Positions 1 through 11,691 of a stretch of 64,000 bases of DNA are shown in pieces (within the stretch, counting starts at the first letter, position 1; the number at the start of each line of letters is the position of its first letter). The stretch is from positions 29,898,914-29,962,913 of the forward strand of contig NC_016132.3 of NCBI RefSeq assembly GCF_000005505.3. The letters are read 5' to 3'. Under the pieces are notes generated by a model. The model was not told the origin of the DNA. It did not search any database and saw only the letters and a program-made list of their open reading frames with translations. The translations under genes were made by a program, and so were the position numbers. The DNA comes from Brachypodium distachyon (lineage: Eukaryota > Streptophyta > Magnoliopsida > Poales > Poaceae).

Positions 1-940
1 ATCTTGGTAATAATGTTGCTTGAATGTCAATATGATCAACAAGAGAATTCTAAAGTTTAGCTCCAGAAAAGCTCTCTTTAGCTCCAACAGTGGACCATGA
101 ATCAAGGGCCTGATCAATGACAAGGTGATCAATTGTGGTCCTTCTTAGGAGAATACCAATACGATTTTTGAGGAGTGTTCACTCGTGACTGCTCGTCTCC
201 GTCCGTCTAAGTCTAAGTCCGTCTAAGTCCCTTTGACTGTTGTGGCTGCCAAGGCGCAGGCTGAATTAGCATATCTAGGTTGCTGTAAAAAAAAAGGCTG
301 TGTGTATCGATTGATGCAGAGACCGGAGATCTTTTCCTCTTTTCGAAAAAAAAGGTTGCTGTAAAATTAAATCTGGCATTCAGCCGTTTGCTTTTTTCTT
401 TAGGGCAAAGACACAGTCATTCAATTAGATGAAAAGAAACTGTACATGGAGGACCTAAGAAAAGTCCCCGAAGAGGGAGGGAGGAGTAAAAAACAAGAAA
501 GTGCTGCTATTTAGCATTTCTGGTCTGCATTATAGGATCTGATTTGATTTTCATATTGTGATTTTCTGGTATAAATCTGTACTAAAACTACCTACTATTA
601 TTCAACATTTGCCGACATCGCCATTCTTTATGTCCTCCAAACCAGTGCTCCGAAGTAGATGTCGCCGCGCCTAACCTAACCGCGCGCACCAGGCCTGCCG
701 CGTTAACTATTTCTTTTGTGAGATGCCGCGTTCACTATGTATGAATGCAGAGCCACAACGCGAAGTGCTGTCCTAGGCAGAAGCCCACCGGCTAACCTGC
801 GTCATTCGTTATCCAAAGTGGACAAACCATCAGCACTAGTGTGACAAATGTGACCAACGAATCCCAAGTGCTCCCTCCATAAAGAGGTGCATGCTTGCCA
901 CTCTTATTTTTTATTTTTTTTATTTTTTTTCCGGCTAGGT
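1..940. other. 5' intergenic region, no gene seen
   Basis: No convincing coding exon or recognisable element was found. The stretch has several short A or T runs (around 285, 345 and 905-930) and a GC-richer patch near 655-720. The part nearest the lipid-transfer gene is presumably its promoter region. Confidence 0.5.
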
Positions 941-988
941 AGAGCCAGATAGAGGTGCATGCTTACCACGAGGACATGACCCTGCTAC

Positions 989-996
989 TATATAAG
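989..996 (+). promoter_or_regulatory. TATA box of the lipid-transfer protein gene
   Basis: The motif TATATAAG lies 106 bp before the ATG at 1102, a normal plant spacing that allows a 5' UTR of roughly 75 bp. No other TATA-like motif sits closer to the start. Confidence 0.6.
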
Positions 997-1101
997 AAGC
1001 ACGATCTAGCAGGAGAAGGCAGCAGCGACGACTAATAGTGTAAGCAAAGCATAAGTTTAGTGATCATCACAGCAAATAATTAAGCAGAGGGATCGATCGA
1101 G

Positions 1102-1597
1102 ATGACAATGAGGCCGGTCATCCTTGTTGCCCTGGCCGCGGTGCTGACTGCTGGTGTCATGCTTGAAGGGGGTGCCGAGGCCGCCGGGGAGTGCGGGAGG
1201 TCCTCCCCGGACCGGATGGCGCTGCGAATGGCGCCGTGCATCTCGGCGGCGGACGACCCGAACTCCGCACCTACGAGTAGCTGCTGCTCGGCTGTGCACA
1301 CCATCGGCAAGAGCCCCAGTTGCCTGTGCGCCGTCATGCTCTCCAACACGGCCAACATGGCCGGAATCAAGCCGGAGGTCGCGATCACCATTCCCAAACG
1401 CTGCAACATGGCCGACCGCCCCATTGGCTACAAGTGCGGAGGTACGCTCCATTGACACATGTGTTGTCACGAATAATCTGCTAAATTAGTAGTGCCTTGT
1501 TGCTTCAAGCTAGCTGAATGTATATAGTACGTTCTCAGTTTTGTAGCAATGCTAAATCCAGTTTCTTTGATATTTCACAGATTACACGCTGCCCTGA
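1102..1597 (+). CDS. DIR1-like non-specific lipid-transfer protein, two exons
   Basis: Exons 1102-1441 and 1581-1597 are joined by a GT-AG intron of 139 bp, giving 118 residues. Without splicing the frame runs on only to a stop at 1455. Splicing instead produces the C-terminal tail KCGDYTLP, typical of the DIR1-like subfamily. Residues 1-27 form a hydrophobic signal peptide ending in alanines, so the product is secreted. The mature part has the eight-cysteine motif: C31, C46, C61-C62, C74-x-C76, C101 and C112. These form four disulfides around a lipid-binding cavity in this family. Family members bind lipids or fatty acids in the apoplast, and DIR1 itself takes part in systemic acquired resistance. 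The specific ligand cannot be read from sequence. The start is the first ATG after the TATA box. The gene looks intact. Confidence 0.9.
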
Positions 1598-1885
1598 TAA
1601 GCTAAGCTATGCATGCTACGGATCAAGATGAATATATGGCGCCGTGGAAGGCTTAATAATCTGTGTGGCAATAAGCGAGTCCTGCATACGGGTACCGCTC
1701 ACGTCGGGCGGGCTGTCGTACGTAGTAACATCGTTACGCGCGTGTGTGCTTGTGGGAATATGTTCCCAACCGTATATCATGTTTCGTTTGTGCTTTTTCG
1801 AAAAAAAAAATGTTTCGTTTGTGCTAAATAAGAGTGAACGTCTCTTTGTTCTATAATCATGCGTACTTCAGCAAGGCCTTCAACT
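1598..1885. other. 3' flank of the lipid-transfer gene
   Basis: It contains the probable 3' UTR and polyadenylation region. A short direct repeat of about 20 bp (TGTTTCGTTTGTGC with an A tract) occurs near 1780-1825. Nothing coding was seen. Confidence 0.4.
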
Positions 1886-1886
1886 T

Positions 1887-3170
1887 TTTTTTTCTTAGAG
1901 AAAAGGTATAAGCCCGGCCTGTTCCATTTTCATCGAAACGAAACGTACAGTCGTTTAAGCTCCACTTACAAACCCAAAACGGGCCATACCAAGATGCAGA
2001 AATATCGAAAGTAAAAAACGTCTGAGTAGGTGCACTAAAGTACATCATATCGAAAGAAGCGAGCAAACTACTCAGAAGAGCTTTCTGTCATTCAGAATAA
2101 GTGTCCCCGGGGCCGAGAGAGAAGTGCACCTTTTCTTGATCACCGCGATCAGGGAATTTCCGTTGCCTTGATCTCCAACAGGATTTGCAGATCTTTCGCT
2201 TTCGTAAGAACAACAATCGCTTCAAAAGGACCTGTATGTTCAGCTAGTTAAGACAAGCAAACAACAGGTCATTACGGAACATAGTCCACATATATAGAAG
2301 CAGCAATAAACATACTGATAATTCAATTTCTCTTGTCACATTGCCCATAGGTAGCCATTTCTGCAAAGGAGCAGATCAAAGGTTTTCTGAATAATTTCAG
2401 AATATTCTGAAGTATCAATATACCAACCATACAATCAAAAAATAGACGGGTCACAGATTCAGGTTCATTGCAGAATAGGCATGGTTTATCATCAATCTCC
2501 TGTCTTTTACTGAGATTGTCTCCGGTGAGCGGCTTGTTATTATTCAAAAGCCATAAGAACATATGAATCCTAGGGGGATGTTAATTTGCCAAAGCACACG
2601 AACATAAAGAGGGGTTATACCCATAACAAAGTTGACCACAACATATAAAGATTGTGATCTATCACAAAAACTAACACTTGACAAGATTTGAGATAGAACT
2701 CCCAATTGCTCTAGTAATATAGCTCGAAAGCCTCTTCTAAGGGTAAGTTTGATATTGTGTTTCCATCCCAGACCTCGCTCAAGGTTGCTAATTGTTCATT
2801 GCAAATAACATACAAGTCCCAAAATTGAATAGCCAAGGTAGAGCCTCCAAACCATTGGTCGTCCCAAAAATGTATGGATTTACCATCTCCCACGGTCCAT
2901 TGGTAACCCAATTTAGTAACTTTGATATCCCACATCACTCCTCTCCAGAAGGTGGATCCGGAGTGATCATCACGAGCAAAGATATTAGGATTGGAGACCT
3001 CATATTCGTGATTTACAATATGTTTCCAAAGACGATTATTATCTTTTATATAATGATAGATCCAGGAAGAAAGGAGGGAGATATAAAGATATCTTAGGTT
3101 TGGAATTCCAAGACCCCCATATTCTATTAGGTCCTCAACTTGTCACATGGTGGCAGAAAATAAATGAACC
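1887..3170 (-). mobile_element. LINE (non-LTR retrotransposon) 3' half, degenerate
   Basis: On the minus strand the upstream part (about 3125-2711) encodes the post-reverse-transcriptase region, with recognisable pieces GGLGIPNL and GDGKSIHFWDDQW. The next part (2562-2323) encodes a zf-RVT-like domain containing PCLFCNEPESVTRLFFDC. Frames change between the pieces, so this is a pseudogene. A T run at 1887-1895 on the plus strand matches the poly(A) tail expected at the 3' end of a minus-strand LINE. The upstream (5') part is interrupted at 3171 by the hAT insertion. The reverse transcriptase core is not present here. Confidence 0.8.
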
Positions 3171-3852
3171 TGTGGAAGCAGGGCCGTAGCTACGAATTTA
3201 GGGCCCCTGTGCAAAACCCAACAGGAGACACTAAAATTGGGATAGTCTGCAGATAACTAGAATATATTTTTCAAACAGAACCAAAACAAATGGTTCCATT
3301 TTGAGATATTTTTTTTGTTTTGTATTTTTTTTGTGTCGAACTCTGATCGTGGCCAACGGGAATCAGATATAACTTCTTTTTTAGAATAATCAGATATTGT
3401 GAGATAGAGATAGGCAATCAAAGGGGGGGTGAATGATTGCGCGGAAGCAAATTAAAACTTTTCCTGAAAGTTCAAACCCTAAATCACCTTTCTGTCCGTG
3501 ATAGTAAAACAGCCTTAACTTTTGATTGGATGAACCAAAAAATACGTATGAGTATGCAAAAGAAAGGTATTGAAATTATCTAACCAAGGAAATAAGAATA
3601 AGCTCAATTGGACTTACCAATCAAAAGATATGATCAAATCAGTAACAGCTGACAGAAAGTTACGAGAATTAATCTATAATCGATTTCGAGGAACAACAAG
3701 AAAGATGAAATAATCACGATCTTCCTTGATCTCATGGTAAACCTGCAGAAAAGTATTATGAACTCGTGATAAACCTGCAGCAAAGTGTTAGAAAGATCTA
3801 GCACGAAGAATCCACGAAGAATCGAGAAGAACAGAGATGACACCGCCAATTA
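2872..3852 (+). repeat. Direct repeat copy A (~980 bp): LINE/hAT/LTR boundary block
   Basis: It is nearly identical to 8819-9799. It starts in LINE coding sequence, crosses the hAT left end (3179) and runs 455 bp into the copia LTR (3398-3852). Confidence 0.9.
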
Positions 3853-4583
3853 ATTTCTTTATTGCAACGATGTCGATCGATTACAAAAGATGCAACCATG
3901 CATCCAAGAACTCTCCAAGAATTGATCTAGATCCAAAGCTCTGAGTTCCCTCACGTCTTTGCTAAAACCCTAACTAGGACGTCCTCTATTTATAAGGGAA
4001 AATTCGTGACCCTAAACCGAGTCCGAATCCAACACGAACTCCTCTGTCCCGGTCGGTATTTTGCCCGTGAGGCCCGCATACGACCTCGGATTGAGATGAC
4101 TCCAAAAGAAAAGTTGTTCGTCTTGACGACGCGCACAACTTTCATGTGGACCATGTTTCCATCGGACGCCATATTCAGGACGCTACTGTTTAATCTTTAA
4201 ACAGCTCTCATCCAGCCACGGCTGGATCTACATGTCGTCACATCGATGCCACTCCATGCCATCAACTCTTCTTGTGATGTCTTCAAAACTCGACCATCAC
4301 GTGTCGAATATCTCCAATACCGTACATCTCCGGTATAAACAACGTACGACAAACCGGTGCCCTCCCGGATCATCGTAACCTTCACTTTCATTGTTCCTTT
4401 GCACGAACGTCCCGCATGACCTTGATACCTTGACCTCAGCTTCTCCCAAGGTTCGTCCCTCGATCCCGGCATCGACCACGTTCCTCTAGCTCCGGCCACA
4501 CCTGAAAGCGAACACACAAATAACCAGTACGATCACAAGTCCACGACTTGACTCAGGTTAAGTTTCACACAACTCACGCCACG
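3398..4583 (-). repeat. 3' LTR of the Sirevirus-like element, 5' part deleted
   Basis: It starts TGTGAGATAG on the plus strand. By alignment to the full 1,269-bp LTR at 36404-37672 (opposite strand) it has lost about 150 bp at its U3 end, together with the adjacent polypurine tracts, at a junction near 4583. A minus-strand TATAAATA promoter motif lies near 3990-3997. Confidence 0.8.
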
Positions 4584-5240
4584 ATTTTTTTGTTTATTTT
4601 GTCATATTTCATTTTTCTTTGTTGTAATGAGCATTATGAAACATCATGAACATGATAATTGTGCATCCAAGTCATGTAAAAAGTAGTTGTACTCGACATG
4701 TATATAAGTATGATGTAATCTACACATGACTAGAAATCAACTATTGTTACGATTTATTGCAAGACATGGTCTTCGCTTGTCAACTACATCAATACTTGAA
4801 TACAAAATAGCTTGCAGCACATTACATTAAACATAGCACTTTATAAAAGCATAATATTTATTTTCATTGAATTTATATGCCAAGTCAATTCGACGTTGCC
4901 AAGCCTATATTTAAAACACCATGTCAAGCCTATGTCCAGAGTGCAATGATTAACAATCAGAAGCTTAAGGCAATGGTAAGCAATCAGAAGCTTAAGACAA
5001 AGGTTTCAATAAACACAGCAACCTCCAAGTTCATACCAAAGTGCAATGGTAAGCAGTCTCGTGAAAATGTACTGCGACATTGGCATCTTTATTAGTAAAT
5101 TTGCTTGACACCACGTGTCTTTGTATATTTGGAGCCTTGATACCATTATATTTTCATCATTGCTAGTAATTAAGTATCCAAGACCAAAATAGCTAACAAA
5201 GTTTAACCATGACAAAATTTAGTTCAAGTTATCATTCGTA
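4584..5240 (-). other. 3' untranslated region of the Sirevirus-like element
   Basis: This is non-coding sequence between the RNase H stop and the LTR. It is found again in inverted orientation at 35534-36150. A pair of imperfect ~30-bp direct repeats (CAATCAGAAGCTTAAG) occurs at about 4950-5000. No envelope-like ORF is visible. Confidence 0.7.
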
Positions 5241-5927
5241 TTAGAAAATCATGTGATAGACTACTTCATACGAGCATACATATAAAATGACAATGTCCTC
5301 AAAATATAAACGTGGTTGCAAAAATGTCATTTCAGGATGGAATACAATGCTCATTACTTTTTCAGATTTTTTATTTATTAAAGGTAAAAGAACGAAAAAG
5401 AAGCAACTGAAAAGATATTTTACATATCGTAAACGAAGAACAAACTCCCCCTCAAACCATCCGTATGGTTTGATTACTCCAAGTTCACCTCGAAGAAAAG
5501 CAAACCGAGAAGAATCCAATGGTTTAGTAAAAATGTCTGCCAATTGACGTTCGGTATCTATAAAGTTGAGCACAACATTTTCTTTTTCAACATGATCTCT
5601 AAGAAAATGATATCTTATATCTATGTGCTTAGTTCTAGAATGTTGCATTGGGTTTTTAGTAATACATATAGCACTAGTGTTATCACAATAAAGTGGTACA
5701 CTTTCTAAAATAACCCCATAATCTTTCATTGTAGCTATTATCCATAAAATCTGTGAGCAATAGCAAGCAGCAACTACATATTCACTTTCAGCAGTAGACT
5801 GTGCAACAGAACTTTGTTTCTTAGAAGACGAAAGTACTAAAGAATCACCCAAAAATAAGCATGTATCAGATGTACTCTTTCTATCAATTCTACAACCTCC
5901 AAAATCAGCATCTGTAAATGCACGCAA
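5241..5927 (-). pseudogene. Copia polyprotein C-terminus: RNase H domain
   Basis: It encodes the end of a copia pol protein. Seen are TDADFGGCRIDRKSTSD at the N-terminus, then the E and D residues of RNase H in AESEYVVA and LYCDNTSAI, the TKHIDIRYHFLRDHV block and the conserved DIFTKPL ending. RNase H would degrade the RNA strand of the RNA-DNA hybrid during reverse transcription. The reading frame continues past the conserved end with a non-conserved tail to 5241. An upstream piece at 6174-5935 holds the residual end of the reverse transcriptase (SHLQVVKRIFRYLHA) in a shifted frame. The element has lost its integrase and polymerase, so this is a remnant. Confidence 0.85.
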
Positions 5928-6179
5928 TACAATACTAGAGCAAGTAGAAGCCTAATGCCAAAACATAGGGTGCATGTAGATACCTGAAAATCCTTTTGAC
6001 AACTTGTAGATGTGATGCGCGTGGGGAAGCTTCAAACCTAGCCTTGTTGCGAAAAATAACATAATACCCAATGTTGACCAATAAGGGTATGACCTCTAAA
6101 AATATTTCCTCCCCCTGAACATATGTTCCTACATTACGAAGAAGAGGACTTTCGCCACAACAGTAGAGATACAAGCATC

Positions 6180-6542
6180 TCCGTAAATTATACTTTCAGC
6201 CCGAGATGCACGTGTGAGGGAGGAGAACCAATTTTTATCACCGGTTATGTGACGAGAACAACTGAAATCCACTAGCCATATGTTCCCCTTCCTCAAGTGA
6301 AGTGCCTACAAACAACAAACACATGCCGAGATCTCCGTACTGGGGTTAGATAAAAAACTTTTAGGTATCCAGTACTGAGATACACGACGAGTAGGCAAAG
6401 CAGGAGTTTCCTTATACATTGGGACAGATTGTACGTGTCTCGTGCAAGTTGAAACGGAAGGTGAAACATTCACCCTAGTCACATAACGGGGAGTAGTAGT
6501 TTTATCATGAGCATAATGTGCCTTGAAGAAATTAGATCTAGC
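6180..6542 (-). pseudogene. Gag-Pol junction remnant with protease start
   Basis: Broken minus-strand frames contain the piece NIWLVDFSCSRHITGD followed by WFSSLT, the usual start of copia aspartic protease (normally D-S/T-G-C). Sequence then jumps directly to the reverse transcriptase end near 6180, so an internal deletion removed the middle of pol. Confidence 0.65.
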
Positions 6543-8570
6543 TTATTTTCTTTCCTTTTTAATTACTCTAGCTAGTCTAAAACAAGAACCTACATCATGT
6601 CTAGGTTTATTACGATAAGTGCAAGTGTACCTACTTCCAGGTTTAGGATGTGATGCATGACCTACATTTGCACTTGTTGGAGTATCATTAGACATGATGC
6701 CAGCTGATCTAAAAATCACATTGGTTGGCTTGTCAGTTGTTTCAAAAATTCCATTGCCTAGTGACTTAACTATAGTTGGTGGATTAGCATTAAAATGAGC
6801 ATATGCATTAAAACCAAGTCCGGTCTTGTTCTTACTCACTTTAGACTTATCTAAGATCATATTCAGATTTTTGTGCCCACTAGAAAATTTCTGCAAAGAT
6901 GCTTGTAAATAATTAACTTGGTGAGACAGGGCAATACAATTATCACAAGCACTATTCATGATTTGTTTTCCACTTTTACAATTAGCGCACAAAGAAACCT
7001 CATGGATGTGTAAAGCATTTTCAACATGAGAAACCCTAACATTTGCATCTTTCAACTTCAATTCAAAAATATGACAATTATTACAAGAAATTGAATCTGT
7101 CAAATCAGAAGTATCCATGCTAGCATCATTAATTTGTTTACGTTTATGCACAATAGGTTTCTCATTGTTTTCTAACGCAACTCTAAGCTTATCAAGAGTA
7201 TCATCATGAATAGAACGCAAAGAAGTAAGCTCAGAATATATAGAATCACAAGACTTGCAGGAATCATCATCAGGAATCGTAGACTTAAGTTTAGTAATTT
7301 CAGAATTCAAGGATCCAATTTTCAAGTCATATTTCTTAATTCTTTTAGTAGCATGATTAAGCAAGGAACTCAATTTACTAGCACTTTTAAGTAATTCATC
7401 ATAAGAGAGTTCTACCTCATTGTTGTTGTCACTGTCGTAGTCGTCACAGGAGGTAGCACTCTTATTGCTAGCCATAAGACACATCCCATTAATGTCGCGC
7501 TTGCCTTTGGATGCATCATCTTCATCAGACTCGATATCCACATCACTCAAGCATGGTTCACCATATTCATTGATTACAGAGAAAATACTGTGAGCCACCG
7601 TTCGAGCAAAGTCGTCCCTCTTTTTATTCTTGATGTTGAAGGGGCGCTTCTTCTTCTTGTCCTCCCCATTTTCTTCTTTCGCCATCTTGGATAAGAATTT
7701 AGGACAATTTTGGCGAAAGTGATTTGGATCACCACATTCAAAGCACCTCGGAGCATTGTTCCCACCTCTCTTCCTTGAACGAACATTTTGCAGGGCACGT
7801 GTAAAACGAGAGGTGAGGAGTGCCAATTTTTCCTCTGGGTATTGCTCTAACTGTTCATCAGTTAGTTGAGACAAACGAGACAGAGCATAGCAATATGTAG
7901 AAGTACCATCATTAGAGCTGCCAGGGTTAGTAACAAGTGCAATTGATTTGGAACCGGTTCTCCTAGCAAGAATATCTAATTCATGAGTTTTCAATTTTGA
8001 GTACAGAATATCAAGTGTAAGTGTGCTCATGACAGTAGATTCTCTAATAGATGTAGCTTTCATCTCCCATATGGACATATCTGATGCACTCAAAAGTTGC
8101 CTAGAAGCCTCAGCATCAGTATAAGTAACACCTAATGCATGTAAATTGCTGAGAATCTTATTAAAGCGTGCAAAGAATTCATCCAAAGATTCACCTGTAT
8201 TCATCTCAAATCTCATGTACTCCTTTTTGTACATGTCCTGACGCACCTCCTTAACAGAGTTTGATCCTTCATGATAACTACAAAGTGCGTTTCATACCTC
8301 ATGAGCGGATGCAAGGTGAGCGACACGGTCGAAGTCACTTCGTTGTAGACCTTGGATGATGTAGTTCCTCACCTTGTAGTTGTTCTCCACGTGGACCAAG
8401 TTTGTTGGTGTGATCGCATTGTCCGCGGGAAGCTCATAGGGCTTGGCGACCTTCTCCCATATGGCGTAGCTTTGTGCCATGATGTATGCCTTCATTTTCG
8501 CCTTCCAAAACTGAAAATCAACACCATCGAATACACAGAGTTCGGTAGAATATCTATCCATATCTAGCAA
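6543..8570 (-). pseudogene. Sirevirus-like Gag with one in-frame stop
   Basis: One frame runs from the ATG at 8570 to the stop at 6543, about 675 codons, broken only by TGA at 8292-8294 in AHEV-stop-NALCSYHEG, where related Gags have tryptophan. The N-terminal part (VFDGVDFQFWKAKMKAYIM) is the usual copia Gag start. A UBN2-type capsid region (ESLDEFFARFNKILSNLHALG) follows, then a CCHC zinc knuckle CFECGDPNHFRQNC that binds RNA. After it come Lys/Asp-rich stretches and a long coiled-coil tail, then a second Cys-containing motif near the C-terminus. Gag would form the virus-like particle in the cytoplasm. The long tail is typical of Sireviruses. Confidence 0.85.
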
Positions 8571-8608
8571 GTCTAATCAACCGGTTAAGATAAATTAGAG
8601 AGATCTTG

Positions 8609-8621
8609 CTCTGATACCAAT
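8609..8621 (-). promoter_or_regulatory. Primer-binding site for initiator tRNA-Met
   Basis: The minus strand reads TTGGTATCAGAGC immediately inside the 5' LTR. It contains the canonical copia primer-binding sequence complementary to the 3' end of tRNA-iMet, and it fixes both the LTR boundary and the minus orientation. Confidence 0.9.
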
Positions 8622-9909
8622 TGTGAGATAGAGATAGGCAATCAAAGGGGGGTGAATGATTGTGCGGAAGCAAATTAAAACTTTTTCTGAAAGTTCAAAC
8701 CCTAAATCATCTTTCTGTCCGTGATAGAAAAACAGCCGTAACTTTTGATTGGATGAACCAAAAAATACGTATGAGTATGCAAAAGAAAGGTATTGAAATT
8801 ATCTAACCAACGCAATAAGTATGGATTTACCATCTCCCACGGTCCATTGGTAACCCAATTTAGTAGCTTTGATATCCCACATCACTCCTCTCCAGAAGGT
8901 GGATCCGGAGTGATCATCACGAGCAAAGATATTAGGATTGGAGACCTCATATTCGTGATTTACAATATGTTTCCAAAGACGATTATTATCTTTTATATAA
9001 TGATAGATCCAGGAAGAAAGGAGGGAGATATAAAGATATCTTAGGTTTGGAATTCCAAGACCCCCATATTCTATTAGGTCCTCAACTTGTCACATGGTGG
9101 CAGAAAATAAATGAACCTGTGGAAGCAGGGCCGTAGCTACGAATTTAAGGCCCCTGTGCAAAACCCAACAGGAGACACTAAAATTGGGATAGTCTGCAGA
9201 TAACTAGAATATATGTTTCAAACAGAACCAAAACAAATGGTTCCATTTTGAGATATTTTTTTTGTTTTGTATTTTTTTTTTGTCGAACTCTGATCGTGGC
9301 CAACGGGAATCAGATATAACTTCTTTTTTAGAATAATCAGATATTGTGAGATAGAGATAGGCAATCAAAGGGGGGGTGAATGATTGCGCGGAAGCAAATT
9401 AAAACTTTTCCTGAAAGTTCAAACCCTAAATCACCTTTCTGTCCGTGATAGTAAAACAGCCTTAACTTTTGATTGGATGAACCAAAAAATACGTATGAGT
9501 ATGCAAAAGAAAGGATTGAAATTATCTAACCAAGGAAATAAGAATAAACTCAATTGGACTTACCAATCAAAAGATATGATCAAATCAGTAACAGCTGACA
9601 GAAAGTTACGAGAATTAATCTATAATCGATTTCGAGGAACAACAAGAAAGATGAAATAATCACGATCTTCCTTGATCTCGTGGTAAACCTGCAGAAAAGT
9701 ATTATGAACTCGTGATAAACCTGCAGCAAAGTGTTAGAAAGATCTAGCACGAAGAATCCACGAAGAATCGAGAAGAACAGAGATGACACCGCCAATTAAG
9801 TCCAAACAAGATACATGTCATCACATAAATATCCATATTATCCAAAGTATCCACATCGATGTTTCATCTAAAACACTTGCCAATGTTACACATCACCTAT
9901 GATTTCACA
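8622..9909 (-). repeat. Rearranged 5' LTR of the Sirevirus-like element
   Basis: Positions 8622-8818 are normal LTR. They are followed by a copy of outside DNA (LINE plus hAT end, 8819-9344), then the LTR restarts from its terminus (9345-9799) and finally jumps to the far LTR end (9800-9909). About 770 bp of the LTR body, compared with 36404-37672, is missing at 9799/9800. Confidence 0.8.
8819..9799 (+). repeat. Direct repeat copy B (~980 bp), inserted in the 5' LTR
   Basis: Only a handful of substitutions and 1-2-base indels separate it from 2872-3852, for example one T lost near 9515. Because it includes sequence lying outside the retrotransposon, it must have come from a DNA-level event and not from reverse transcription. 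Confidence 0.9.
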
Positions 9910-10121
9910 TATATATATTGTGTTAGGCTTTTTTTTTTCTTTTCCTCTCCCTGGCTCATGTTGGGCTGTTTAGCGGTAGTAATTAAGTATATGCTTACTA
10001 TTAAATAAATAACTCCTCAAATAGAAAGTACTACAAATTAATAATTTGGGCCCCCTAATTTTTAGGGGGCCCTATGCGGTCACCCACCTTGCACCTGCTA
10101 GTATACGGGCCTGTGTAGAAG

Positions 10122-11690
10122 TGTTCGTTTCTCAATCTATCAGAAAATTGTTATTTCTATTTCTAAATATATGATTTTGGACGTTTATTCTTTACTATGT
10201 AAATGGGCCGAACCTATTTCTATTGGGCCTTGATACTATTGGGATCGACTTAACGGATCTTAAATGGGCTTGGACCGGAGAAAAACGCTTCGTTATATCA
10301 CGTGGTGGTACATTGTCCTCTCAAGTGACGACACGTGGTTCGGTTATCAGAAGATACATTTTCATATCGAACAATGACATGTGTCCCATTTGAAAGGTGC
10401 CACATGTACCGGTCGTGGACGAAAAAATGTCCCAATAACATACTAACATGTGTTGCCCTACAACAGGTTCGTTGTCTTACCTTGTTTCAGCCATCGAACT
10501 TGCCATGTGGTTCTCCTAGTCAGCGCACGTGTTACCTTTAGATTCTTCTCTGACAATGCTGATGGCACACACCATCCGAGATTATCTGACCGTTGCTCAT
10601 GGGCTGGGTCAGACAAGGCCTTGTTAACACGTGTAATGGGCGAGGACCGTCATGGATGATCGACTCTGTGACGGTTAGAAAAAACCATTATATAACGCAA
10701 TCTGTGTCGCGTGTTACATGATGGTCCTTTGGATCGTCACGTACCGACATCTGGGATGGTTTTGAGGGTTTCTATGATGGTCTCGAATCGTCAAGAATTC
10801 TCGGACCAGCAGGGATTGTCGTAGCACACATCGGCCGTCGACGTATCGGCCTCATTGCGCCTAGCAAGCCTTAGGAGGTAAGGCAACGGACCGGCCCACC
10901 TGATTTGCTCACGTGGAACGTGACGTGTGCATTAATGCGCGTACTGCTTCACACCTTGTAGGGGCAACGATGGTTCTCCATTTGATGTGCATTTTATACT
11001 GATAATTGTAAAACTAATACGGAGTATAAAAATAGAAAATACTTCTAATTAGTTCTTCTTTTCTAAGTCCAAGTCCATCCATCTATTTCTTTCTCCGGGT
11101 TAGTAGCCGCAATGATAGTTGATCACATTGTTCGGAGTGTATGGGGGACGAGTTAGAAGAGCGTCTGCGAGCATCTGAGAATGCTAATTTAGAACGCGCA
11201 TTAGTCAAAGGAAGGATTAGATGAGTATTAAATGTACGATTTCAAATGTAAAGAGCAGTAGAAAGAGGTTGACGAAGAGACTTAAAGTACGGAGTTGTCA
11301 CGCCTGAAGCTCTACTGTCCAATTATTCAGTTATGGGTGTCGATGTTCTTCAGTTAAGGAACTTACCACTTCGTCATCATGGTGCTCGAGAACCACTCAT
11401 CGCACATCGAACGGCCATCATTCAAACTTACCGCTTCGAGGCACTATTTACTTTCACCTTTTTACAAGCTTACTGCTGTGCTGTTACCTTTGCTTTTTAC
11501 CTGGTTTGTAAGGCTATGAAAGCCAGATTCGTCCCCTTTGATGGGCATCTCTCTTGTAATTAGGTTAAACCCTAGCCGCCGCATTGTTCATGGCGGTGTT
11601 GGCTCTCTACTTTATCGCAATATAAACCCAAAATCCCACCAAAAAGAAAGTTGATCGGTGTGTTCCATCCATCAATTCGCCTGTAATCTC
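10122..11690. other. Non-coding region upstream of the Rab gene
   Basis: No coding exon was recognised. Several phrases of the form 'gaccgtcatgg', 'tgacggttag' and 'gatggtcctttggatcgtcacg' (10650-10800) recur and look like a decayed DNA transposon, but no ends were found. A TACGGAGTA motif near 11019 resembles Stowaway-type terminal sequence. Confidence 0.4.
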
Positions 11691-11691
11691 A

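Larger units (their letters stand above)
3398..9909 (-). mobile_element. Sirevirus-like Ty1/copia element, internally deleted, minus strand
   Basis: LTRs lie at both ends: the 3' LTR at 3398-4583 and a rearranged 5' LTR at 8622-9909. A tRNA-iMet primer-binding site adjoins the 5' LTR. Gag with a zinc knuckle and a long coiled-coil tail is at 8570-6543, and the end of RNase H at 5927-5241. The GAG-pre-integrase and most of the integrase/reverse transcriptase are missing between about 6190 and 6180, so the copy is dead. Possible 5-bp target duplications are GATAT (3393-3397) and TATAT (9910-9914). The long LTR, long Gag and duplicated purine tracts seen in the sister copy at 36 kb fit the Sirevirus (Maximus/SIRE) lineage. 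That assignment is inference from layout. Confidence 0.8.
3179..10113. mobile_element. Non-autonomous hAT element split by a retrotransposon
   Basis: The left end begins CAGGGCCGTAGCTAC (3179). The right end, read on the minus strand from 10113, begins CAGGCCCGTATACTA. Flanking 8-bp target-site duplications are TGTGGAAG (3171-3178) and TGTAGAAG (10114-10121), matching 7 of 8. Removing the copia element at 3398-9909 leaves only about 420 bp, so this was a small element with no transposase. It sits within LINE-derived DNA. Confidence 0.75.

Noticed and set aside
10122..10900. Possible decayed Mutator or CACTA element
   Set aside because: The recurring 'gaccgtcatgg' and 'tgacggttag' phrases are suggestive, but no terminal repeats, target duplication or transposase could be found.
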